64,000 bases of DNA. Origin: Sinohyriopsis cumingii (lineage: Eukaryota > Mollusca > Bivalvia > Unionida > Unionidae). Of the stretch, positions 14,987 to 26,900 are shown in pieces. Position numbers and translations under genes: made by a program. Location: positions 21,438,308-21,502,307 of the forward strand of contig CM068841.1 of the NCBI GenBank assembly GCA_028554795.2, in the 5' to 3' direction. The notes beneath the pieces were generated by a model. That model was given only the letters and a program-made list of their open reading frames with translations. It did no database searches and was not told the origin of the DNA. Numbering within the stretch: the stretch's first letter is position 1; every line of letters starts with the position of its first letter.

Positions 14987-17900
14987 CATTTTGATCCTCG
15001 TCAGGGATGAGAAGTGACCCGATTATAACTGCACTCGTCTCGTATTATTGTTTTCTACAACATCTATTTTCGTGTTCATATCATTATTCTGTTAATATCA
15101 ACCATTATAAAGTATTGAACCTGTTTGAAACGATGACGTCTGATGGTATACTCACGCACGACTTTATGCGGCGGCGCTGATGACCGTGACACGACGTTGA
15201 GTACAGCAAATATTTCTGGACTGGATATTGGTGGATCCGTTATTGTCTGTGTTGGTAATGTTGAATACCAGATTGGTATGTCACCGGCTAAGCCACTATA
15301 TTTTAAAAGTTCTCTCGGTGACGCCAATCACTACGAATCGAAAAAAAAACAACACCACGTGGATCAATCGCGTATGCAACCCAAAGAGTACCTGGACCAG
15401 AACGTCCATCAAAATTAATGATACCAGTTTCAACACGGTTTGTTTATCTGGTAACTTATAACGCACGAAAACACCTCTGATTTTTTTATGTTTCATCGCC
15501 GAGCAGCATCAAGTAAATCAAAATTGGACATGGGGAAATTTAACGAAATGTCCTGGGCAGTCGCAGACCCTGACTGTACCGCATTCCTGGTAATCGTAGA
15601 CCCCGTTCCTTTTTTGAGGTCTTTAATCCTTTTCCTGTTAATTTGTTCAATGTCATGCCTGCAGATGTTCTAATGGCACTGAGTTCAGTTGCTTTTCAAC
15701 AGCTGGAGCTTCAGCGGAAATCAGCGTTGATATCGTCTCTAACAGCGAAATTATACCGCCGGCCTTTGTCTGTGTCGCTGATGCCATACGCAGAAAGATT
15801 GATTCGCAAGCCAGTTTTTGATTTCTTGGCGTCATTGAAGTGTTGAAATTCACGTTCAGTCAGCGATACTTTATTTGGGCCCTGCAACACCGCCGATTTC
15901 AGACATACATCTACTCGAGAATTAATTTTGATGCCGCTGGCAGCTTTTTAATCTGACCGGTTATCAGAGTAACGTTTACGTCATGATATGACATTATAAC
16001 ATTATGAATGATCTAATTATATGTCTAGAAAACATTTACATGTTTTCAACGGGCGCATCAATGACTCTCATTCGTCCGCCAACGCCTTCCAACAACATTG
16101 TTTTGTCCGATAGTTATACTATCGGACAAAACAATGTTGTTTGAAGGCGTTGAGGATCAATGGATATCAAGAACCTTCTCAAGACATAATACTGAATTTT
16201 GACCAAAATAACGCTGCAAGGGCGTATCGTAGTTTAATGACATTAATAGGGCGTGATCAGAATGTCGACTCTGGTTTGCAATATCTCAGCGTGATTTATC
16301 AACGCCGTATCCAATCTATTACTTTTCGTTGAAACACCTCGATTTGTTCAGACAATCTGTCGTTGATATACACGTGCGAATTACTATAGGTCATGCGCCA
16401 CCACCTGATCCTCAACGAAATCGTAGACAGTGCTAATCTGCCAAACACCATTGGGTTTGCTGACTAATTGTTATATATGTTGTGGTGCTGAAATCCCTGT
16501 TGTGATGCTATCTGTCATGAAAATATTCCTGCTGTCTTTAATCGCTGCTAATTCTTTACCAGCGACATCACCAGCAGTGACAATACCATTATCAATGGTT
16601 TTCATGACTAATTGTTTGCAGTTTGAAAAGTTTTAGGGGCTGTCATTCAGAATAAACCCTGAATGACATCGCTGAATTCATTTCCGTAGATCCCTTTATA
16701 AACGTGAATTTGTCGCCGTGACTTTTTCAAGTGCACGTTGGGCATTGTGTAAAATCATATTATTTTGTTATCGCCGATCTAATCGATCACTCACTGCAGT
16801 AATCGTCGGTAAGTTCATGGATCAGTGCCCGATAAACGCTTCTATCCATGATGCCACTGGTAAATAAACGCTAACAAATATTAGCAGCTCATTGATGATT
16901 TCATGGGAATTATTGTCGACTCGTCTTCCACCAATCAGAATTTCCAGTCGATCAACATCAGCGAGAATGTTTTTTGACAAAGGTTATCTTAAATCACCTG
17001 CAAGGTTTGATTTTTACGACGTCAATCGCGGGTGCCAAGGCCACTTCTGGTTGCTCCTTCAAATGGTTTGTCGTGTGGGTCTGGTTGTGGTTTCGGCTCA
17101 TTTGACAACGTAACCCCTTCCTTCCCTTTCTTTCTTTAGATTTAGTTTGTACTCCTGATTTTCCCCTTTCTTCTCTCGCTTTTTCAAGTTGACGTTTCAT
17201 TTATTCCTATTTTGTTTCCCTTTCTAATTCTGCTCATGCAGTATACTGATCGACTGCTTGTTTAAAGATTTCAAAATCATTGTCGTCGCTTCTGAGTTGC
17301 TGAACATGAGCGGCGACGCGATATACATCTTTGACCCGCTTAGCGGATTTTAGACTGTAAACATGTTCAAGTTTTAGGTGTCGATCACTACGAATATATC
17401 CATACACGGCAATATCAGATACTTGGTCTGGATCCCTGATAGCCGCAATATCCCCTCAGTAAATGTATATATTATCTTGGTGTTAGCTTTTGGTTCTGGT
17501 GGTAGTTGAACTTCGGATGGTGAAAGGGGTTGAACTTGGGGTGGTCGAGGGTGTGGAAGACGGCCAGCACTATAAGCAGGTAATGTCTCAAGTGTTTTCT
17601 GTATTGCATAAGTTGCTGTAAAAAATTGGGTTGGTTCCACAATTGGTTTAAATAGCTGCTCTGTACCCTCGGTAAATTCCACATGAGCTTCTTGGCGTTG
17701 TTGCAGCTGCTGTTTGACAGAATCACGTACTGGAAGATATTTCTTAATTACCTGCAGTCGTTCTGGAGCTAATTTCTCTGTACGAAATTCTATGGTAAGC
17801 ACAGTATCACTAATTATTATACTACAACGACGATTTAATTATAGATCAGGCAACATAAAAGACTTCAGTAACATAACGTTATTTTTTACCACAGCAAATT

Positions 17901-20900
17901 GCCGGAATTCCAATTCGATTGACAATTTCGACATTGTCCCGGCGGCGTGTCAAGCCCTGACATGTACTCAATTTCAAGTACGCGTAAACTAATAAACGGC
18001 TTGTTTAAAAATCACGCAGTATGCTGCCCAGTTATTTTCCATTGCGGTCGACGTGGACCAGAATGAGAAAATCACGCAATGCACACGTGATAGTAATTTA
18101 CCATGGACAGTAACCAGTGCCAGTAATTTTCCACTGAGGTCAGAGCGGAATAGCAACCGCTGCTACAACTAGGATTACATAAAATCCTCGGATTGGCCTT
18201 TGGATAGGTAATGAGTCAACTTTGCTCGACCAAAAACAACCCCCCATTTTGTCTTATGTATTTTTCCCAGGGAAAATTACCCCTCAGCCATCATATTCCT
18301 CTGTTCACTACCCCCAACCCACTCACCCGCTGCTCGTCCAGATACCTCTGACATTACGCTATGCATTATCTGGTACCATGTTGTCATTTGTGACTTGATA
18401 TTGAAAGATGACACGACTTTATTTAGCTACATATCACAGTTGCCGTGATAACTTATATTTACCTGCGATGACGACCATCCAAACCATAACGTAGGAAAAA
18501 GCAGCTATCCACACAACTGACATGGCAAATGTTAACATGTACAACTTCCGCCATATCCCGGGGCGGCGACAATCCGGCGTCGTAAAATACAACAAAGCCT
18601 TGACCGGTAACATAGCAACCCAGAAGACACGTGAAAGAAACTTATCTGGTATAGTCCATGGTGATTCATACTCATGGTCCTCGTCTGAAGAAAGAAAACA
18701 AACAAAAACGAAATAACAAATGCACACAGTTGATAGCATTAGGTTCTATTTGGAACCATGAACAAACGGCTGATTTTAAAACTGGGATAGCGCTGGATGC
18801 AGTGGTACTTGTACCAGATAGTGTGTGTGTGTGAGAGAGAGAGAGAGATTTGAATTTTTAACGTCGCTTTAACAATTTTTCAGTTATACCGCCACGATGT
18901 CTGTATTGTGGCAGTTTATAGTAATGTCTAGCACTGGGGCCTCATGCCGCAGACATGTAGCATGATGTCCCACCCAGTCACATTATCCTGACAGCAGGCC
19001 GACCAGTCGTAACACTAACCTCTTAATGCTGAGCGCCTGACCAGGCAGCTATTAATACCAGTTTTATAAGTCTTTGGTGTGACTCGGCCGGGGTTCGAAT
19101 CCGCGACCTCTCGCGTCCGAGGCGAACGCCCGAACCACTAGGCCACCGGATCGGTGTGTAACAGACAGTAAATTTTGTTTTATTATATCAGCTTACTAAG
19201 AAAGAATAACATTACTTGAACTCTTTATGACAATGGTAATGGTTACTGACAGTGTTAATAGGCAATGACGTCTAAAATGTACCTATAGAAAAAGCACCCA
19301 GGCCCCCCCCCCCAAGAAAAACAAGAAAGCAACAAATACAGAAAATACAAACAAACAAACAAAAAACAGAGAAAGGATTGCCTTGTAATGGCTAAACTAA
19401 AAAAAATGTGCAATTTTATGTAAAAGAAGAATAAATAGTATATTTAAACAACGATTTTGAAAATATCAGAGAGAGAGAGAGAGAGATAACTCATACGTCG
19501 CCGCAAAAAAAGGAATTAATTACCACAACACATTTCACGTTTTGATTCCTTCTTAGAAGTCATGGCTAAATCATCTATTACCTGTATTTTCTTCCCCTGG
19601 CATAGGATGCTTCGACAATGACGTCTCTGCTTCTGCTGTCACATCGTTTGGCGCACTTGATTCATCCACTTTCTGCGAATCTTCTTGTTCATGTCTCCGG
19701 ATAAGACGTTCTGTCTCACTTTCCTCAGGGTGTAGTTCCTTCTTACAGATGCGATCAAATATTGAATACGCCTTCTTTTCAAGTCTTCTGTTGAAGTACA
19801 TGATGGCTATATATAGCGCATACATCACTAGAAAGATCAAAGCCTCGTACCTGGTGCAAGATGAGAGTAAGTTTTATGCAGGCATCTACAGTCAAACAAG
19901 AAATAATTCGTTCCAAAAATGCAGGTAAGGACGAACATTGTTACAATTTTTTCCTGAACCCATGTTTTGGCTTTAGAATTCAGAGTTAACCATAGGCAGG
20001 GTTATACAGTGCAATGTCACTTGCTTCATTCTTGAAAAAGCCGTGTGATTGTCTTTTTTTCTGAAAAACTGTAAATCTAATGTTAGAAGAAGAAAAATTC
20101 CGTGACATATTGCAGTTCCAAAATAGGATAAAGTTAAGATACCAGAATTGTGCAAACTCAAGCTTTTATTTTATCCAAAGATTTAGTGATGGAAGAAAAA
20201 AATCGTTCTACAATTTTTTAGAGTGTAAACTTTTGAAAAGAATAAGATGACAAACGGAACAGTTCGCGTAATTATGGTGACCACTGATCACAATTTTGGA
20301 GAGGTATCTTCAAACGGGAACATATTTCATTAGGGTATAAATCAAAACCACAGAGAGAGAGAGAGAGAGAAAGAGCATGTATTCCTACTTTAAAAATATC
20401 ACGACACGTACGTTTGTTTTTTACGGTATATTTTCCTTATGAAAGTTTCAAAGAAACACTCATTCCACTTACATAAGATAAGATAAGAATTCTTTATTTC
20501 AGACTACATAGTCTATACATCTAAATTAAAATACAAATATAAAGTAAAATCACTGAAAACATAAAAGAACATATAGAACATAACAATCACATCCCTAGAA
20601 AAAATACACCCTTTAAAAAATATCACAAGAGTGAACTGAAGACGCATGTGATTAAAGAGTGACCACAGAGAAGTACATCCAAACAAGTCGTGATATATTT
20701 CGTAACATGACTAACATAATTTCCATGAGTCGCCCATGGCGTGATCATTTGTGTGTTAGTTTTATTGTTTGTGAAGTGACTAATGGTCAGGTACAGAAAA
20801 ACGCGTCTGATCATCTCGCGGTGCGAATAACAAGTGAAACCAATTTGGAGCTAAGGCGGTGGAAAATATGGACTGACCAATGAAGTCACTTACAATGTGC

Positions 20901-23900
20901 AACACACATTGTTTGGTTGTAAATTCAAGGCCAAGTAGAGTAGCGACCAGCCGCAGAATAAAAAAAAAAACACGTCCGATCTTGTCACTGTGCGAAACGG
21001 TACTGAAGTCAATTCGAAGCGAAAGCGGTAAGTAAATAAGTATAGCCAATGAAATCGTTTATGATGAGTGATGCATTGTTTTTATCTTAGGTAGTGTGGC
21101 AAAATAATGCCAACGCAAGAGCGTTGTTACCATTGCAGTGCAGACAGATTGGAGAGTGTAAACGTACAAACCCTTTGTTGCGTATTGTACCATTTCTTCT
21201 TGCCAGATCAAATACTAAACGGCCACAGTACTGGTTCGCGTTTTGAAACTGACAAACCTTTTTAAACTTACTCAAACATTTTGACAAGCACACTCACATG
21301 AATAGAAACAGAAGTGTAAAATATCGGTTGGCCAATGAAGTCACTTACAATGCGTAACACATTGTTTGGTTGTAAATTCAGAGCAAGTAGTGTAGCGACC
21401 AGCCGCAGAATAAAAAAAAAAAAAAAAAAAAAAAAAACACGTCCGATCTTGTCACTGTGCGAAAAGGTACTGCAGTCAATTCGAAGCGAAAGCGGTAAGA
21501 AAATATGTATAGCCAATGAAATCGTTTATGATGAGTGATGAATTGTTTTTTCTTAGGTAGTGTGGCAAAATAATGTCAACGCAAGAGCGTTGTTACCATT
21601 GCAGTGTAGACAGATTGGAGTGTAAATGTACAATCCCTTTGTTGTGTATTGTACCATTTCTTCTTGCCACATGAAAATATTAAACGGCCACAGTACTGGT
21701 TCGAGTTTTGAAACTGACAAACATTTTTAATCTTACTCAAACATTTTGTCAAGCACACTCACATCAACAGAGACAGATGTGTTACAGTACCAGGTGTCAG
21801 TTTTTTGTTATTTTTTTCCCTTCAAGCTAGTGATTTTGGGGTTTGTATGAAGAAAAGAAACTAAAAGTACAGTGAACCTCAAGGATGATAACCCAAGCTG
21901 TCTGTCCATTGATGTATGTATTTACATCAGAAGAAATATGATCGTAAAACAAAAAGATATAAGACAAGCATGATTAGAACGAACACAAAGACAGCAGATT
22001 GTAGTAACAAAGGTATGTTTTCCTTCACGTCCGCGTAACTTAAAGTTTCAATCCCCTTGCAAGACAAACTTGGTACCTTTTGTAGAGCTTGAAATAAACA
22101 ACTGAACAAACTTAAACACTTTGCTATAGATACATGTATTTTCTTTTGCAGCAACAGACTAAACAACATAAATAAATTAAATCTTCTAGCAAAAAAGAAA
22201 TACATCATAAAAATAGAATTAAAGATTAACGATGACTAACCAACAAAACCGAATTTAACAAAGGCAATGACATGTGTAGAAATGCCTCTCAGTTTGAGAA
22301 AGCATTTGGATGTCATATGCCATGTACCAACAACTTGAAAAAATGTATAAACAGAGAGAAACCTTAATTCAAAATTTAATTTTGTTCCAAATTGTTTGCG
22401 TTTTTAGGGAATATACCTAAGCACTAATAAAGGGTGGAACAGGGAAGATAAACATAAAAGCTTTGATATTTCTGAAAAAAATGAGGTGATATTCCTACAG
22501 TTCTTAACCAGCTATATATGCTGGGACGGGTCTGTTGGACATCCACAAATAAAGAAGTACAGATTCTGGTCACGTTGCAAGTGTGTGCGTGTTTTGGAAA
22601 ATGGTAAAACTTGGATACACAATTTTCTCGTGACACTTATAAAGTGAAGAGTCTGTACAACTGTCAGAAGCCAAAGTCATATAACTTTTGTACGGTTTGT
22701 AAAGATTTCCACTTTAGAAAATGTGAAGTATCACAAGTTATTATCACAAACAGAAATGGAACATAGGGGCTTGACAGTTGTTGTTTAGACACCTCCGCTC
22801 AACTTCACAACTTACTTGCTCTGTCTCATATTTTGATCTTAAGGAAAGATCATCTTTGTGCAGCAACAGTGGAAACAGCAGGAGGAGACGCCGTCACTGC
22901 TGTCGAAAAATGGTAGTTCTTTTAAAAATGCGTTTAGTATATTTTTTAAAAATATCAGATGAAGAAAACGTGTGTTAAAACAGAGTTGGTAGAATGTATT
23001 CAGCGACAAAGTAGAAGTGACTGAGAGAAGGAGACAACGTTGTCGAGTGGCGTAGTTTTCTGGAGTACGTACGTGTCCCAGCGACACAGTGCCGGCGTCT
23101 CTAGCTCTCTTGAAGACACCAACTGTCTGGGTTTTTTTCTTGCAACTTTTTTCTTTCGTGGTAGGGTTTGAATCGAAGGGTCGTCAAGATGCATGAGGTG
23201 TTTAAGACGCACCGCTGTCGTTGGGCTCCTATATGCTTGGCTTTCACTTGCCCTTGTGAAATATACCAAGTCATTGTGACAACAAGAGGTAGAGAGGGTA
23301 TATATGGAGAGAATGAACTTGGTTAAATCATTTCTGAATCAGCAATCGAGATGAATCGATCGCACGATTTCAGTGAGAGAGAAGAAGAACGTAAGAGGCA
23401 GCGAAGTGACGTATCGCCTCACACACGAAAAGAAGTATTCGCTCAAATAGAAGACATGAGCAAACCTGAACCAACACCTTCCACGTCTGCGACCAGACAC
23501 AGAGAGCCCACTCCAAACCAAAGTCCACCAGTTAACCCTGAAAAGTACTATCACATTCGAGAGACGGAAAAGCGACCCTCTAGAAAATTTAGAACCACGA
23601 CTTACACCTACACGGTGAAGTTTAAAGATTTCAAGTCCGACGTACCCTTGGAGAAAGCAGAAGGGTTTATCACCGAGATGTGGCATTCTTTGCTCACCAC
23701 ACTAAAGCGACAATGTCAACCCAAAGAAGACGATTTCTTGACACTATCCATAGATCACGACAGCTTGAAATCCCCTGTTTCGATCGAGTTTAGCAGACCC
23801 GCAGAACTAACCCCTTCCAAAGTCATGGACAAGATTCAACACGTACAACAATCTAATGATCAGTTTGACATCACCACTGGTAAAGCCACACTGAAAATGG

Positions 23901-26900
23901 CCCACGTCTCTCTTCCTCAAGGGACTGGACGCAAAAAGGTCTTATTGGTGGACGACCTTCGCAACACCAACACAAGTCTCGTCCGAATTAACAACCCTCA
24001 AGACCAGATGTGTTTAGCCCGTGCCATCGTGGTGGGACGAATCTATGCCAACAAGAACGACACGGTAGAATGGAAAAGAACCTGGAAAACTATTCAACGA
24101 TCCGACCGAGCCAAACAACGAAATGAAGCAGAACTCCTGTTACAACATCCGGACTGTCCAAAGACACACCCTGTGGCATTCCTGAGATGCAAAAATTGCA
24201 AGATGCCCTAGCTCCACGATACACCTTGAAAGTGCACCCTCAAGAAGTGCGCGGACCTCTGTTGTTTCGAGGCCAAGACTTTAAGGACGGAACATACATT
24301 CATGTCTATTATCACGATGAACATTTCGATACCATTACCGCCATCCCCGGATTCCTGGGATACAGATATTATTGTGAGAAATGTGACCGTGGTTATAATA
24401 ATCGAGAGCAACACAAGCATTGTGGATCGAAATGCCCAGGATGTTTGGCCTCTCAACCCTGTCTGGGCGAAGGGCAAGAACCAATGCATTGTCCTGCTTG
24501 TCTGCGCACGTTTGTCAGCCCTGCCTGTTACCAACAACATCTGAAGACGCAAGGTTCACAGCAGAAATGTGCTTGTCAACTCCTGAGATTGTGCCCTACG
24601 TGTGGACAAGGCATACGTACCAATAGTACCAAGGAACACGTATGTTCAGGAAAATAAAAATGTCACATTTGTCATCACATCGTGGACTTGGAACACCAAT
24701 GCTACATGCAAAAATACCAACCCCAATCAGAGAAAGAGGATGGTCACAAGAAGAAAAACAATTTCATCTTTTTCGATTTCGAATGCATGCAAGAGACTGG
24801 CATTCACATTCCTAATTTCTGCGTGGCTCATCGAGCGTGCGAGAAGTGCATTCAAGAACCTATCTTCAGTCATTGCCCTCACCGCAGCAAGATTCCTGGA
24901 GGACGTGAAAAAATCTTTCGGGGACCGAACACGCTAGCCGATTTCGCTCGATGGGTCTTAGACCCCATCGACAAGACGTGGAGCCAAGAGGGCATCGAAC
25001 GTTACGGAGATTGTCATCGTCATGCCACGGTGATGGCTCACAATTTCTCCGGATACGATGGACAGTTTCTTCTCAGATACTATACGGAACATGGCACCGA
25101 ACGTCCTAAAGTGACTTTGAACGGAGCCAAAATCATTTTCATGCAAGAGGGACAAGTACAGTTTAAAGATTCGATGAGCTATTTGGCCATGCCTTTGAGT
25201 CGAATGCCTAAAACGTTTGGAATGACAGAAATGGCTAAAGGGTACTTTCCACACTTTTTCAATACGGAAGCCAATCAACACGCCGTTCTACCCCATTTAC
25301 CTGAGGCTCACTATTACGACCCCGACAGCATGCGTACCGAACAACGAGAAGCTTTCTACGCTTGGTACCAGGCTCACGCCTCGGACCCTTTCGACTTTCA
25401 GGAAGAAATGCTAAAGTATTGTCGTTCCAACGTGGACATTTTACGGAGTTGCTGTGGAAAATTTCGAGAACTATTCATGGAACACGGAGGGGTCGATCCT
25501 TTGAAAGAAGCTTGCACCATTGCCAAAGCGTGTTCCTTAGTGTATCGACAACGATTCATGCCTGAAAACACCGTGGCTGTCATCAGCCCTCAAACGACCA
25601 GCTTTGTCAAACGTCAATACTCGGTCAAAGCCCTACGTTGGTTACATTACTTGTGCGACAAGGAAAACAAATGGATTCAGCATGCCCGCAACGGAGAGGG
25701 TGAAAAGACCATCGGAACGTATTCGGTAGAGGCTGGGACTTAGAAAACCCCAAGATCGTGTACGAGTTTAACGGTTGCTTATTTCACGGATGTCCCGTCT
25801 GTTACCCTGATCGTAGCACTAAAAATCAGTTTTTATAACGAACCATGGAAGACTTGTACCAGGACACTTGTCAGCGACGCCTAAAGTTAGAACAGCAAGG
25901 ATACCAAGTGGTGGAAATGTGGGAACACGAGTACGATCACCGTTTGAAAATCGATCCCGAATTTAAACGCATCGTAGAAAGTTACCAGTGGGTGGACCCC
26001 CTGAACCCAAGGAATAGTTTGTACGGAGGTAGAACCAATGCCACCTGTTTGCTGTACCAGGCCGACGAAGAGAAAGGAGAAGAAATCAAATACTTGGACG
26101 TGTGTTCGCTGTATCCCTACGTGTGCAAATATTGTCACTTTCCTGCAGGGCACCCGCAATTGCTGACGGAACACATCGACCTGAAAAACATTCGACAATA
26201 CGAAGGTCTGATCAAGTGCAAAGTCCTGCCTCCCACGGACTTGTACCATCCCGTGCTACCTCACCATTGCCAAGGCAAACTGATGTTTCCTTTGTGCCGT
26301 ACTTGTGCCGAAACGTGCAACCAAGATCAGCCTTGTCAGCACACCCAGGAAGAACGTGCCTTGACGGGGACGTGGATTAGCGTGGAATTGTTCATAGCTC
26401 TGGACATGGGATACCAACTGTTAGAAGTGTACGAAATTTGCCACTTTCCCAAGACACAACAATACCACAAGGGTGACCCCAGTCAGAAAGGCATTTTCGC
26501 TGACTACGTGGATGCCTTTCTGAAACTGAAACAAGAAGCCAGCGGCTATCCTTCCTGGTGTCACACTTCCGAAGACGAAAAGACATTCAAAGAGAAATAC
26601 TATGAACAAGAAGGTATTCCTTTAGACCACATCGAGAAAAACGAAGGCAGGCGATCGTTTGCCAAAGTGGTGTTAAATTGCTTGTGGGGTAAAATGGCAC
26701 AACGACCGTGTTTACCCAAGACGGAATATTTGACAGAACCTTCCCGCTACTTCCAGATGATTCACGACAAAACCAAATACATGAAACACGTGGACGTCGT
26801 CCGTGAGGATTTGATTTTGGTCAATTACGAAGAAGATCTGGACTTTGTAGAAGCCGATGAATTTGGAAATGTCATCATTGCGGCTTATGTGACAGCCCAT

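Larger units (their letters stand above)
13870..16000 (-). pseudogene. Decayed minus-strand frames of the TIR element, possibly structural
   Basis: Minus-strand coding-like pieces include the frame 14664-14443 ([20 protein letters not shown] and [13 protein letters not shown]). It is followed in another frame by [20 protein letters not shown] at about 14,430-14,340, then [20 protein letters not shown] at 14,300-14,240. Upstream lie pieces at about 15,850-15,650 and near 15,600. Beta-rich, Thr/Val-rich composition would suit a virion protein, but no fold signature is seen. This is inference from composition and position only. A shadow plus-strand frame rich in Asp/Asn (13870-14067) was not kept. 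Confidence 0.35.
8963..18331. mobile_element. 9.4-kb virus-like element with long terminal inverted repeats, heavily decayed
   Basis: The two ends are diverged inverted copies of each other, about 8963-9580 on the left and 17825-18331 on the right. Outermost bases on both sides are AGCGGG...CCCGCT. Polintons also begin with AG and end with CT, but I find no 6-bp target duplication (ATCTTC left, GCTCGT right). Inside, minus-strand frames lie at 9.6-10.2 kb. Plus-strand frames at 10.5-13.3 kb end in a recognisable SF1 helicase. Minus-strand frames run from about 13.9 to 17.8 kb, starting with an ATG right at the right TIR. All are broken by stops and frameshifts. No integrase, packaging ATPase or protease was recognised. 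It could be a cut-down Polinton relative, a Polinton-like virus or another linear DNA virus with terminal repeats. Confidence 0.75.

Noticed and set aside
8957..18337. Six-base target duplication flanking the TIR element
   Set aside because: The flanks ATCTTC and GCTCGT do not match, so an insertion site duplication cannot be claimed.
23000..23269. Divergent minus-strand Polinton gene upstream of the polymerase
   Set aside because: The 89-codon frame is basic and Pro/Lys-rich but matches no Polinton protein I recognise; it is mentioned only as a possibility.
24208..24552. Minus-strand 114-codon frame inside the polymerase, and similar antisense frames at 24958-25281 and 25887-26249
   Set aside because: They are shadows of the plus-strand polymerase, which carries all the conserved motifs.
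23351..24657. Treating the frames at 23351-24211 and 24187-24657 as two separate overlapping genes
   Set aside because: The second continues the polymerase N-terminal region in another frame, so a frameshift explains them better.
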